Source of the DNA: Cladophialophora immunda
Taxonomy: Eukaryota > Ascomycota > Eurotiomycetes > Chaetothyriales > Herpotrichiellaceae
DNA length: 64,000 nt
Assembly: GCF_000835495.1 (NCBI RefSeq)
Contig: NW_015622542.1
Coordinates: 6,757,936 to 6,821,935, forward strand
Reading direction: 5' to 3'
Below are positions 34,965 through 45,866 of this stretch, piece by piece. The first letter of the stretch is position 1, and each line of letters starts with the position of its first letter. The notes below the pieces were generated by a model. That model was not told where the DNA came from, made no database searches, and saw nothing but the letters and a program-made list of their open reading frames with translations. The position numbers and the translations under genes are program-made.

Positions 34965-35802
34965 ATGAGAATGACTTGAAAAGCTCCTAAATGAAGGAGC
35001 CGCTGAACAGCAAGAAAAAAAGCAATTTTCAATTCTCCGATCAACATTTCCGGTTGACTACTCTACCCCATGCTGCATAATGCGTATGCACAGGGGCGGA
35101 AAAGTCCCACAACCGACGCTGATCTTTATATTTTGACACCACACGAATGGTAATTTTATCCCCGGCTCAGCCCATGGAACCAGACCACCGGCACGAGCGT
35201 ACGATCATTACGACTGAAAAGATACGAGACACACTCCTTACGGCATAGAGAACAGAGAGATGACATCCACGCTCCTTTACGACCCATGTGAAAATCATGC
35301 ACAGATTGCACAGCATCCATCTGATGGGGAGGGAATTATTGCTTGGACTTAATAACGCCCTTGCGCCGGCGAGGGGTAGGAATGGGGGGACTATATTGGG
35401 AGATATGGGATGATTCATGTCGAGAGGAGATATAGTAGAGACTGAACCCGAACTATGGTTAGTTGAGAACTCACTCTGGTTGAGGTTGTGTATATCCCCC
35501 TCCAACAAGGTCGTCGCCATACTTGATGGGACAGTAATCATATAGTCTGCAAAAGAAAGGAGAGACAGTAGCATGTCATTCCAATTTCTTCGACCTCTTT
35601 CAAAAATTCAAATACAATAAAATTCCCAAGTCCTACTTTTCCAATCACATGCGCTCTGACAGCGTGAGAGATCCAGTGCGTGTATGCAGCAAGAGAAATA
35701 TAGGGTTTGGCAATGTCACACATTACAGCACTGTACTCCGTAAATATTACAGTGAGGTGCAAAAATCCCCAAAATCAGCAAAGTGTGCCGAGCGCGCAAC
35801 GA
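34965..35802. other. 3' flank of wall-protein gene, no gene seen
   Basis: AT-rich sequence with no supported gene. One TACTCCGTA site lies at 35734-35742, close to the left end of the foldback element. Confidence 0.4.
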
Positions 35803-35985
35803 CAGAACAACAGCGAAAACCGTTTATGCTAATTAGTCAACAATAACGGTCTTAGGTAGTAATCTATAGATATTTTCTGGTAGCTCTTTGAATTCTCTAT
35901 CGACTGATGCTAGTCTCGTAGTGTGATGCCTATTCTACGTGGAAATCTCAATGCCTATATATTTGACCTTTTCGCTAGATATCGA
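35803..35985 (+). repeat. Left inverted arm of foldback element
   Basis: Reverse complement of 36107-36289; no mismatch was noticed. Confidence 0.85.
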
Positions 35986-36106
35986 AGATTACACTATAAA
36001 TAGAGCCCTAGAACCTGTTAACGACTACCACTAGATAGAGAACTATTAAACCTACTGGTAAATAGTGTAGGATAGGTAGTAGAGGCCCTCGATAGCTGAG
36101 AATATC

Positions 36107-36289
36107 TCGATATCTAGCGAAAAGGTCAAATATATAGGCATTGAGATTTCCACGTAGAATAGGCATCACACTACGAGACTAGCATCAGTCGATAGAGAAT
36201 TCAAAGAGCTACCAGAAAATATCTATAGATTACTACCTAAGACCGTTATTGTTGACTAATTAGCATAAACGGTTTTCGCTGTTGTTCTG
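36107..36289 (-). repeat. Right inverted arm of foldback element
   Basis: Reverse complement of 35803-35985; no mismatch was noticed. Confidence 0.85.
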
Positions 36290-36840
36290 GCGGCCTTGCA
36301 TCTCGACGCTAACGAAGGCTTGTCCGATAGGTGTATGAGCTAGCTGCGGTTATTTTGCACTTGGTCTTGTTGGCGGAGGGGTTTGATAATGTGGCACTCC
36401 TGCCTACCCGGGGCCCGCCATGCGGCTCGGTGGATGGGTAGGCTAGCACCTTGTCACCTTCATGACTTCGGACAGGCGAGAGCCATGGCTCTCTAGATAG
36501 ACGGAATGCAAGCTTTTCAGACACTTTGATTCGCGCTCCACCGATACAACTGTCATAAGGCTTCTTGAACGACGTCCTGAAAGGTCAGAGTCGCGCCATC
36601 TGTCGTATTTTTCCGCTGTCGTACATCCCAAGTGTTGTCACATCTGCGCCTTATTTGGGAATATCTGCGGCCTCTGATTGTCGATTTTCGATTGTCGATA
36701 TCCTCGTCGAAGCCCCGGGCAGTCCAATCCTGTACAAGTATCATCTACTTCATCCTCTCCGACGCTCGAGTCTTTTTCTATTATCCATAGTACGCACGTC
36801 TCGAGCGAACCCAGAGCCGAATCCGCCCAACAGTCTGATT

Positions 36841-37482
36841 ATGGAGTTGACACTGGGCAGCACTGTCTGTTACGGGATACACAACCTTTCCCCTGTGCCA
36901 GCCAAACCCTCAGAAAACCAGTGCAAATCCTCAAGCGGCAAGTCTACATCGCGGCGGAGCAAGAGAAGGGTGTCCCCAATGTACCATACCCCTGTGCGAG
37001 CACGGCCGACTACCGTCCCCGGTAGTAATACTCTTGGAAAGAGATCTTGCGAGACCAGAGAATCGTCAAATACCTGCAATCAGGTCTCCCTGTCCCAAAA
37101 GCAACGAGCGAATCAAGTACAGTTGCAGCAGTGGATGTATCAGTTGACAACTATATCAAGCCACGCCAGTCCCACAGTTCCGCAATCCCAAACTCGCACT
37201 GTTCTCGGACAGGCTCGAAGAATTCTCTTGCGAAATAGTTCTGTCTGAGCGTATGCGGCCACCCGAACCTCTCTCCAACAAAACCCCGCGGGTTTGACCA
37301 AACAATTACTCTGTCTCGACTCTCGAGATAATACACAGTTGAAGAGCAGGGGTCTATACCAAAGTTCCCGGGTACGGAAGCATAATATGTTCAGTTGGCC
37401 TATCAGATCACAATTCTGCTCATTGCGAACTGCCCCACAAAGGCTTGTCTCCTTGAGTGGAGATCTGCTGTACATGGTATGA
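36841..37482 (+). pseudogene. Unrecognised reading frame broken by one in-frame TGA
   Basis: One frame stays open from an ATG at 36841 (MELTLGSTVCYGIHNLSP) to 37482, except for a TGA at 37246-37248. The segment before the stop is Ser/Arg/Gln-rich and basic; the segment after continues with similar Gln/Arg/Ser composition. A TGA could come from CGA by one C-to-T change. I do not recognise the protein. It could also be a spliced gene in which the stop lies in an intron, or chance; the coding evidence is modest. Confidence 0.3.
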
Positions 37483-37719
37483 GGAATACAATTATGTTAC
37501 GTCCAGGGCAGTTTCTTTGAACTCTTCAGACTGCACAAACAATACTCAAAGCAACAGTAGTAGCAGCTCAGAGCTTTGTGTAATGGGCATCAGTCACACA
37601 GATTTGAGGTTGTCCCGGGGTTCGTCCACTTCAGCTTCATAATCTGGTTCCGCTTTACGTCTGGACGATCCAACTTCGTTATGTCAATTAGTCCTCGAAT
37701 CACTTCACCTCTGAATGAA

Positions 37720-37930
37720 TTCAGCTGAAGGTCAGATCAGCTGAGAATCAATTGAACTTGGGATCAAGCTAGCCTAGGACTAATCCATCTCTAAACCCTT
37801 CAACCACTAATGTCTACCACTCAGAATCAGTTCACCTTGGGATCAGGTCGCTCTTGAATCACTCTACTCTCAGATCACTTCACTATAGGATTGACTGACC
37901 TGGTATCAGTCCAGCTTAGTATCAGACTGA
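37720..37930. repeat. Degenerate short repeats rich in GAATCA/GATCAG words
   Basis: The sequence contains recurring related words such as AGAATCAATTGAACTTGGGA (from 37744) and AGAATCAGTTCACCTTGGGA (from 37823), 79 bases apart, plus several TCACTTCAC/TCACTCTAC variants. It looks like a decayed minisatellite. Confidence 0.45.
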
Positions 37931-38025
37931 TCTACTGTAAATTTATCAAGGCTTCCCCCCGCTCACTACTTCCTATTTGCACTCCCTTCTTCCTCCTCTT
38001 TATTTGCGTTCTTTCCTTCCCTGCA

Positions 38026-38290
38026 CCTATGTCCTCTCAAGTAAACAATCAGTTTGGATTCCTGTCGAGATCCTCAGCTCATACTCCCGAGGCCTTCTTG
38101 ATTATGATGAAGGCTCTCTCGCTTCCTACTTCCCAAGTCAACAACCAATCTCCGCCTCAGTGAAGATTCTCAACCTTCTCTTCCAGAGCTGCAGTCCCGA
38201 CTTTCCTTAAGCTTCCCTCAACACCTACTTCCAAAGTCAGCAATCAGTCTTGACTTCCTTCCAGATTCTTCCAACATCTCTCTCAGGGTC
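38026..38290. repeat. Degenerate 99-bp tandem repeat, about three units
   Basis: Related segments start at 38026, 38125 and 38224, exactly 99 bases apart. Each opens CCTA, then a TTCC/GTCC word and AAGTMARCAAYCA-like sequence, and contains a GATTCT or GATCCT word further on. Ninety-nine is a multiple of three, so the array may once have been coding (the repeated SQVNNQ peptide is visible in one frame). Confidence 0.5.
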
Positions 38291-38948
38291 GGCGTTGCCA
38301 GCTAAGCAACCATGGCTCAGCCTTGCAGGCAAGCACTTCAAAAGCAGGTGCGGTATAAGATTAAGTCACACACTCAGTTATACCACAAGAGCACAGAATC
38401 AGACTGGCTTGCGTCTAGAACGAGGCGATCAACTCCGGCACATCAGAAGTCATGAGAGTCCCGGCCGCGCGACACAGTCAGAAGTGCACAGCAGTACAAC
38501 GATCCTCAAAGTACACCCGCCCGGAGAGTTCGCAGGCCTGAACCTGACGAAAGAAGCCATCAATGCACGACGCGAATACTGGGCAGATGAATACATCGTG
38601 GGCCTGCGGCTACAGGTACAAGACCATGAGCGCTAGCCGGAATTGTTTCTCGGAGATCGCGATAAGTTGGGACAATGGGCTACGCGGCGTCTCAGAGTAG
38701 CTATGTTAGAGCGAGATATCAATGACTTTGAAGCGGACGATGACCGGGGGCGCACTACTCGTAAGAAATGCGTAGAGCTAAAGCTACGAGTCTGTGTGAT
38801 TCGAGGATCAATTCGCAGGGACTTTCCAGAGGTGGGTATGAGGCTTCCTTCATACGAAGAGCAGTTTAGTGAATATGTTAGGAGAAGGTGTGAGATTCGT
38901 CGCTTGAACGCGCAGATTGTGGAGCTGGAGAAACTGCTGCGTGAATAA
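38250..38948 (+). pseudogene. Unrecognised helical protein frame broken by one in-frame TAG
   Basis: One frame is open from 38250 to 38948 except for a TAG at 38634-38636. The sequence on both sides reads like one charged, helical protein: LTKEAINARREYWADEYIVG before the stop, and GDRDKLGQWATRRLRVAMLE, then SYEEQFSEYVRRRCEIRRLN, after it. A coiled coil ends the frame (AQIVELEKLLRE). TAG can arise from CAG by a single C-to-T change. It is not recognised as any family I know. It could be a pseudogene, a gene with a small unspliced intron, or a sequencing error. It sits in the repeat-rich island just after the 99-bp repeats. Confidence 0.45.
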
Positions 38949-40359
38949 GTCCAGACCGATGTACGAGACAGGGGCCAGCCAGTGTCAAAGAAAGAAAGAG
39001 TGGCGATGGGTTCAACAGGCACCATGAGTACATATCTCGCTGAAACAGTCAGTGGGAACTGTGAAGGGCGTGCGAAGAGTCACACCGAGCAAAGAGATGG
39101 GATAGTGTGTCTTCCGTCCCCGCCATAGCTAAAATGATATGGAGGCTTCATCATGACACCGTCCTTGTGAACAATAACATCCGCACAATAGTAATACAGA
39201 AGCGGCCCCTCGCCGTCCCTAACCGAGACCAAAGTTCTCTGGAGCCCAGGCGACCGCCACGACCTAGCAGAAACCCCGGAAGTGATGGACCGGCAGGCCG
39301 CTGCTGCATTCAAAGAACAATCAGTCAGCTATCAGCAACGCAGGCCTGAGATGGAGTCAAGTATTCGAGGAAAGTATTGTATCATGTATCAGAAGCGGAA
39401 GTGGGGGGCTGGAGAAGACTCCTGAAATGCAACCGTTTTGTCATTCAGGAAGAGTGAGGCCTCCTTTTCTATCTACTAAATAAAGGCGTAAGATATTTGG
39501 GAACCCGGAGGCTTGACCAGGTCCAGCTTGTCCATCGCCAGTGTGACACCCTAATCACCACCTCTCACAACATCCCAGGGTGGTGATCGCTCGGTCGCTT
39601 TTTGAAGCCCTCCAGGGAGGGGGCTCAAAATAGACGCCCCTGTGAATCTGTCCTGCAGCCGACGACCATGACCTCCATTCATTGCATACGTCTTTTCTCT
39701 CCGCCAGACAGCGAATCCGACAGTTGCATGGAGCTGAGCCTTTTTGGTGCTGGGCACGAAGCTGGGTTTTGTCATGTGCATCCAGCTGGGAGTGAGCTGG
39801 TGAGTCACAGGTACGGTTCTTTCTTTTGCCCTATTGCGTCCTTGGGATGGTAGCAGATATGGCTTGTCTCAAGGCCGATTCTGCTTTTGGTGGTATCATG
39901 CATAAGGAAGGCAACAATGGCTGCCAGTTTGTTGCCTTCAGAGATGGCATTGGCAACAAATCTGAGGACTCCGATTGAACGTGGAATTCGAGGTCTGTTA
40001 TTTGGGATCCTGAGTCGACAATGGCACCGGGCAGTGCCAAGCACAGGGTCAAAGACAGTCGTCACCCTCCCACCAGGAGATCCGCCCGATCCACGAAAAC
40101 TGGCTGTTTGGCGAAGATGGAGCCTCGTGGCCATCACACGCTCATCGACCTGACCGTCTTGTGGGCGCGTCAGGTTGAGATGGAGGTGGACGCCTCCGAC
40201 ACTGATGGCTGAAACCAACGTTCTCTTACCAGGGGCAATTCTTGTGAACAGTCGTCCTGTTAGTGTGGCTAGAGCTGCAAAAGAAAAACGGTTTGATGGT
40301 TACGAGCGGCTGTTGCCTTCTTGACGATCTCATCGGCAAAGATCCAGGCAACACGTCCC
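38949..40359. other. Intergenic region, no supported gene
   Basis: Only frames without an ATG or family features. The longest (39805-40218, minus) starts with TTG and is not supported. It presumably includes the 3' UTR of the minus-strand regulator. Confidence 0.4.
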
Positions 40360-42427
40360 TTAGAGTGATTTGGAGAGAAAATCCAAGTCTGCTTCAGGCA
40401 TCCAATCCGCCCACCACCAGCGACCGACGCTGTCGAGACCGAGTTGATCCAACAACAGATTTTGATCGTCGAGGCTGAACGCGAATGGAGTGCCACCATC
40501 CCATGCCGGCTCAGTGGAAATCATGGCCTGGACGTCTTGCGCCTGATCCGTACTTGCCTGTAACAGATGATTTGTCTGCGCTGTATTGACCGGCCCGTTG
40601 TCAGACTGGGTCACACCAGCAAAATCTTCAAGCCCCTCCAAGGGTGCCGCTGCCGGACTCTCGACCACCAGCCGCCATTTCCGGCACAACTCGGGGCCAA
40701 AGGGTGCAAAGAATTCTTCCTGATCAGGTGAGAGAGCTATGCGGACGGACTGCGCTGTCTCCGGGAGAGTAGTGGAGTGCTTCATCATCTGATTGACCAC
40801 TCTCTCAGCGCCGAGACCAGAAGGAAATCTCTTTTTGAACTCGTTTAATGATGACCTGATGATTTCGATCTCTTCGGTCCGATGTGTGGCTAAGGAGGGG
40901 AACCGCTGGTAAGACAGTTGCAAGAGTGCCGCAACCATCAGGTAGAATATGGAAGTCACTGCGAGATGCGAGACATCCTCCCATGTAAGATACTCCTCGA
41001 AGATACCGGAAACGAAGGACGCGGCGAGCAGAGAGACGGGCGATGGAGGCTGGTCTCTCTTGTCATGTCGGAAGAGAATGATTAGTGAGGTGAAGTAGAT
41101 GGTATGGAGCTGCCGGGATTTGAAGTTGTACTCATTCAGTCTTTTCGTCTCGGGGTTGTAAAGCCGCAAGCTGGGTGGCACGGCTTTCAGCCATCGGCGA
41201 AGCGTGTCTTCAAAGTCGATCTTTTTGCGGTCTGACAGCGTTCCACGGCGGTATTCCTCGGTCATGTCTCCTAGAATGGAAGTTATCTGGACAAAATGCA
41301 TGAACAGGAGTGCGTCCTCGTCGTCGGCATCAAAGTCATCCATGCGAAGGGGTCGAACGTTTGAGTCTTCTGCATTGACCGCCCTCGGACGTCCATGGCT
41401 TGCCGCAATGAGATTATCCCTGGACTGCGTCGTGTTAGTTGTGGATTGCGGTGAAGACGATGATCTTCACTTACGACCAAGGTCCACCAGATCCTCCGCC
41501 TCAACTTTGCATCCGCCATTCGCGGGTCCGGCTCACGATGGAGGCCCAACTGGTGTGCCAGGGCGACGCTGATCCTGAGCCAGAAGCTGCTGCTGTCAAT
41601 GGACACGTGCTCCGGCCCGGACGGATTCAGCCACTGCAGGAGAATCGTGGCCATGAGGGCGTGGAGGTGATTTTGCTCGGCGTTGGTATAGAAGAGCACT
41701 TTTGCTCGCTGGTAGCACTTCTGTCCTTGTTCGGCCGCCTGTGGTGTGGACGAGACGATACTTCCTGCCACTAGCATGGACGTCACAAGCAGGGTGTCCT
41801 TGTTCTTTGAATCGAACTTTTCGAGGTCCGAATCGTTCACCAATGGCATCCATGGCCGACATCGCTGCAGAAAGTTTCTCAACAGAGTCTGTCGGAGTGT
41901 CCCTTGAGGCAGTTCGAGCACGGACAAGTTACGCCGGATCTTGACCTCGAAGTTGTGCCATGACCCTGCGCGAGGGCCAGGACTCTCGTAGTGGGTTGCG
42001 TCGTCCTCGTCAATCTCAGCATGGGCAGAGATGTAGTCAGCACGACCGAGATAGCTGGGTTGCTGGGATGAAGTCAAGGTCCTGTCGCCGTTTGCCGGCC
42101 GTTTCACCTTTTTCTCCTCCGTGGATTGTGGGCGTCCGGCGTGATCCAACAGTTGACGTCTGCGTTTCCGGACATGCGGTCTTGTTCCTCGAATGTCAAT
42201 GGAGCGCCCTCTAAACCTCGGAGACATGGACCTTACAGACAGGCTCGCCCGGCATCGCGACAGTTTGAGCAGGCATCGCGCGTGCTCTCATGCAGGTTCT
42301 TATCACATCGGACTTTTCTGGCGTGACAGGCTTCGCAGGCGCTGCCTTGTTTGGAGGTTCCTGGGACAGATGGTTCCGACATTGTCGTGTTCACCCAGGT
42401 CGGATCCTCGTTTACACTGAGGGACAT
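40360..42427 (-). CDS. Zn2Cys6 fungal transcription factor, 3 exons, about 653 aa
   Basis: Predicted nuclear regulator. Exons on the minus strand are 42427-42237, 42180-41475 and 41424-40360 (1962 bases). The zinc cluster is CEACHARKVRCDK then DACSNCRDAGRAC, i.e. CX2CX6CX11CX2CX6C, with cysteines at residues 31-63. The first intron (56 bp) falls two residues after the last cysteine and joins to a basic PHVRKRRRQ linker. The middle homology domain shows RRRIWWTLV, then, across the second intron (50 bp), RDNLIAASHGRP. That pairing is typical of the cutinase/fatty-acid-type regulators of this class, though the subfamily is not certain. The start is uncertain: ATG at 42427 or 42382 (MSEPSVPG); the upstream frame has no ATG. 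It lies 302 bp upstream of nothing but the reductase 3' end on the same strand, and could act on that gene. Confidence 0.85.
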
Positions 42428-42729
42428 TTCGCCGCGGCGATCGCTGCAACGCCGTAAGCGCGCTCGAGTGGTGGGAGCTGAAGATGCGGAGGGGAACAAA
42501 ATATCAAGACGGTGCGGGACACAAGCGCCGCGGCAAATTGCGAGGATCCAATGCCATGAAATCGCCGAATCTGCCCGCCTTTCCTACTTCAACCACCACT
42601 TGCTCGGGACTTAAGAAATTGCTGGGAGACTATACGCATATAATTAAGACGATCTTGCAACTAGGTGCCGTAGTAGAAGTCTATACCGTCTACATCATTC
42701 CTGTCTAGCCATCCGTGACGCCCAACGCT
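42428..42729. promoter_or_regulatory. Promoter region of the third zinc-cluster regulator
   Basis: A short 302-bp interval between the reductase stop codon and the regulator start, both on the minus strand. It must hold the reductase 3' UTR and the regulator promoter. No element was resolved. Confidence 0.35.
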
Positions 42730-43770
42730 CTATGCCCCGAGCGCCTTCAGTGAGTTGACCGTGTCCACGATTGTCTCTTTGAGAGGCCGGTATCCGATGC
42801 CCAATACATTGATGGATTTACTGTTGTCGATACCCCAAGGCGGAAGCGTGTCGGTCACCTCATCTCGGAGGTTCCCCTTGATTTCTGGAAAGGCCTCTTC
42901 CATAATGTCCCGGAGCTGCTTCTCTGTGCCCAATTGAGCCACGACAAAGAACCTCTGATTGGCGGCCCGAGGATTTTCAATCGCAAGCACATGAGCCAGA
43001 GCCAGGTCCCGAACATCAACGTGAACCGGAGAGCCCACCGGCCCAGCTCGTGGCGTCCCACGATAGAGATTCCAAATCCGTGAGCTCGAAGTGTTCAATT
43101 CGTCCAGTGACTTGACTTGGTGGAGCACCGGTCCGTATATCATGGGTGGACAGAGGGTGGTCACACTGAAACTTGGTTTCTCCGCCTCCACAAAGTCCCA
43201 AGCAGCCTTCTCGGCGAATTTTTTGCTCGCTCTGTAAGCCGCCTGTGGGTTCGGTGCCGTCAGGGCTTCCTCCATGGTCATATCGTTCCAGATCTCTTCG
43301 TTGTACACAGCAGGTGGGTTACGATAATTCGACAAAGCAGCGAAGGATGACGTGATCACCACATGCTTGACAGATTTGGCTGACTTGTGGATAGCCTTCA
43401 GAATTCCTGTCGTCCCGTTGATCGCGGGATCAAGCAGGTCGGTCTTGTTGTCGGTAACTTTGAAGTGGAAAGGGCTGGCAGTGTGCACGACGGCTTCAAA
43501 CGGTGGATCAGCCTTGACGGCCTCGTCAAAGGCGCCGTCTACCGCAATATCTTTGACAATCGTGTACGACACTGGTTTGCCCTTGAACAATTCTTGTAGA
43601 TAGTGTCCCTTTTCGTCAGAACGCACAGTGACAACCACGTCGTGCCTAAGGAACGGTTAATACTGGACGGCTTCCAGGGCAGAATTCAATCCAAAATACC
43701 CGCGTTTGAGCAGTGCATCCAAGCAATGGACAGCAAGAAATCCGCTGCCTCCAGTGAGCAAGACCTTCAT
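42730..43770 (-). CDS. Extended SDR NAD(P)H-dependent reductase (dihydroflavonol/methylglyoxal reductase-like), 328 aa
   Basis: Cytosolic carbonyl reductase of the extended short-chain dehydrogenase family that includes dihydroflavonol 4-reductases and yeast Gre2/Ari1. Exons on the minus strand are 43770-43700 and 43645-42730 (987 bases), with a 54-bp intron splitting a Gly codon. The Rossmann loop is MKVLLTGGSGFLAVHCLDAL. VVHTASPFHF follows, then VVITSSFAAL with the catalytic serine. The active-site YxxxK is YRASKKFAEKAAW, and TTLCPPMIYGP matches the conserved proline region. The small first exon is needed to supply the nucleotide-binding loop. Physiological substrate unknown (aldehydes or ketones are likely). 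It lies downstream of a Zn2Cys6 regulator on the same strand. Confidence 0.92.
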
Positions 43771-44813
43771 GATAGAGAACAATCCAAACACTGCTCCTAG
43801 GGGTCTTCGATAGCCTTTCCTTGGATGATGATGATGTCTTCAACGAGAAAGTCGGTCATCGCAGGAAGGTTGGGGAGCCCGTACATATATAATTTGCCCC
43901 ATGCTCGCTGTATTATGTCCGCGCCCGGCAATTCGCCATGCGCTCCCGTATTCCCACCTGAGATTGTGAATGCTGACCTTGTGGTGATCGGCCACAACGA
44001 GACAGATTGTCCCTCGCCCTTTCCATCGAAGCGACCGGAAAACGAGGCTTGGGCTTGAGCACCAAATACAGGACGAAACCTGGACCTCTGCCGTGTGCAC
44101 CGAAGACTTGTAATCGACGGCTTTCTGCAGCTTGTGGGTGAGGGCGATTGATCTCCCTAGCTGATCGGAGTTTGACGGAGTTCTCCCGTTCTCGTAGCAT
44201 TTAGGTGCTGTGGGGTGCCAGCAGGGTCACTGGTGCCGTTCAGCAGTTTTGTCAGCTTAGAAACCAAGGTGCTGTGGGTGCGAGGAAACTACTGGTACTG
44301 TAAAGTCGGTACAGGGAAATCCGCCTCCGGTTTAGGCGGCCGTCCACTTCGGGCGTGGTCGCGGGCCGGGTGCACCGCCGCTTTTGACGGCTATAACAAT
44401 CCCGTCGCCGGTCCCTAACTCCCTCCTCCCTCCTCCCTTTCAACTTGTTTTTCTCTCTCAACTCTGTCCTCTCTGACGCATCTGTTAGGTCTCATCTCGA
44501 CACCGCCTAAATTCCCGAGCCGCATCGGGCCCCCTTCCATTCTCCCTTCCGGCTTGAGCCAAATTCTGCCTCGCGTCGATTGCCCTCGCAATCTTCGGTC
44601 GTCACGCCTCTATCTCCTCTTGCGAAGAGGACCATGCCGGTCTTACAGCCATAACCGCCGCAGGTATTGAGCCTGAAGCCAGTTAAGGTGAGTAATAGAG
44701 ATCCCATGACTACGTATATGAGGTGTCGCCACGAGGAGGCTTTAAAGTCCGACTTCGACACCCCAGGAGTCCTCATAAGAGGCTCTGCTGTCCAGGCCGG
44801 CCCATCTAGAACG
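43771..44813. other. Intergenic region, no supported gene
   Basis: Contains the reductase promoter and the F-box gene 3' flank. A purine/pyrimidine-rich tract lies near 44415-44460. No gene is seen; the minus frame 44507-44989 overlaps the F-box 3' end out of frame. Confidence 0.4.
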
Positions 44814-45866
44814 CTAGCAAACCTCCGTGCTCTCCGTGCTGCGCCTTTCCTCATTTCCAGACTCAAAGAGGGCTCGTAGATCTCTCTGCGAAACTGATTC
44901 GATATCCAGCGGCGGTGCCGGCTCACGGTGAAAAATTTGCTCATTCCCTTGCCTTTTTCCACACCGTCGTCCGTAATTTCTCCAGACACAAAAGAGCATC
45001 CTCAAATGTGTGTCGGTTTTGTGATTCATTTGTAGTTGCCAGTCACATTCGCAAAAGGAGCACTTGAGGGTTTCCGTGGGCTTCAAGGGCATCATGTTCG
45101 TGGACGCACCCTTAAGTAACGCCGGTATCTTGTCGTGCCATCCATTGGTTCGCCAATGCAAGCAAGAAGCCCAGAATAAAAGCTTGGCCTGGTCTTCCCA
45201 ATCCATTCGAAGCTCTGCGTCCAGCTCCCATCGCGTAGCAAGCACAAGTTCTCCATCAATCATGCGTGCATCGTTTTGGAACAAGACGCTGTTGCGATGC
45301 AGTCCGCTCGATCGCAAGGAAGACACGGGATACCCGTATCGCTCACCTCGTTCGTGAGCACGAAAAACCAACTCGATAAATGAGCGACTCATCCGAATAT
45401 CAATTGTTCCTGCTAAGGACCAACATTCGTATGCCGCCGAATTCCAATTAGAAATAGACGGGTGCTGACCCTCACGTGGACAGCGGACACACATAAACGG
45501 AGAGCGCCATTTGAACATGATTCCACATGATAGGCAGGGAAGATATTCCGGGTAGTCGGGCTCGAGGCATTTATAGAACCGCAGCTTCGTGCTGAAATCA
45601 CTCAGTGTCGGGTCGAGACCCCTGAGTAGGAGGCGAAGCCGTCGGCAGCAAATGCGAAGTGAGAGTTGATATTCGGCTTCCAGGAAACCGGTGATCTGAA
45701 GGAGCAACTCGTTTGGCAGCTTAAGAAGTGGACTGTGGGGATTTGAGGTGTTTATGGTGCTCTCCGTGGTGCCCTTAATTCGCGCGCTGGCTGGGATCAT
45801 GATTTCGAAGATCTTCTGTGCAGATCTAAAGACGTGAAGGATCCGAAACTTCTGCTTCGCGGGCAT
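44814..45866 (-). CDS. F-box protein with a Cys4 motif, 350 aa
   Basis: Likely substrate-recognition subunit of an SCF ubiquitin ligase. The F-box is SPLLKLPNELLLQITGFLE, then LRICCRRLRLLLRGL (about residues 45-85 from the chosen start). A cysteine block follows, CLSCGIMFKWRSPFMCVRC (CX2CX11CX2C), and a third CX2C (CSFCECDW) nearer the C-terminus; together these may bind zinc. There is no leucine-rich or WD40 domain, so the substrate-binding part is unknown. The frame is open upstream to an ATG at 46016, adding 50 residues of poor coding quality; the ATG at 45866 (MPAKQKFRIL) is preferred. The gene is intronless. It is divergent from the EDEM-like gene. Confidence 0.75.
   Translation of the reverse strand: MPAKQKFRILHVFRSAQKIFEIMIPASARIKGTTESTINTSNPHSPLLKLPNELLLQITGFLEAEYQLSLRICCRRLRLLLRGLDPTLSDFSTKLRFYKCLEPDYPEYLPCLSCGIMFKWRSPFMCVRCPREGQHPSISNWNSAAYECWSLAGTIDIRMSRSFIELVFRAHERGERYGYPVSSLRSSGLHRNSVLFQNDARMIDGELVLATRWELDAELRMDWEDQAKLLFWASCLHWRTNGWHDKIPALLKGASTNMMPLKPTETLKCSFCECDWQLQMNHKTDTHLRMLFCVWRNYGRRCGKRQGNEQIFHREPAPPLDIESVSQRDLRALFESGNEERRSTESTEVC

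Larger units (their letters stand above)
35803..36289. mobile_element. Foldback/MITE-like element, 487 bp, with 183-bp inverted arms
   Basis: The left arm (35803-35985) and right arm (36107-36289) are reverse complements over their whole length as read by eye, separated by a 121-bp centre. The outer ends read CAGAACAACAGCGAAAACCG inward from both sides. Outside 35803 and 36289 the match stops at once, which defines the borders. The element is AT-rich and encodes no protein. No clear target-site duplication is visible (left flank CAACGA, right flank GCGGCC), so the superfamily is uncertain. The shape fits a non-autonomous DNA transposon or foldback element mobilised in trans. A transcript would form a long hairpin. 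Confidence 0.8.

Noticed and set aside
39805..40218. 137-residue minus-strand frame
   Set aside because: It starts with TTG, has no ATG near the edge, and no family is recognised; an exon of a missed gene remains possible.
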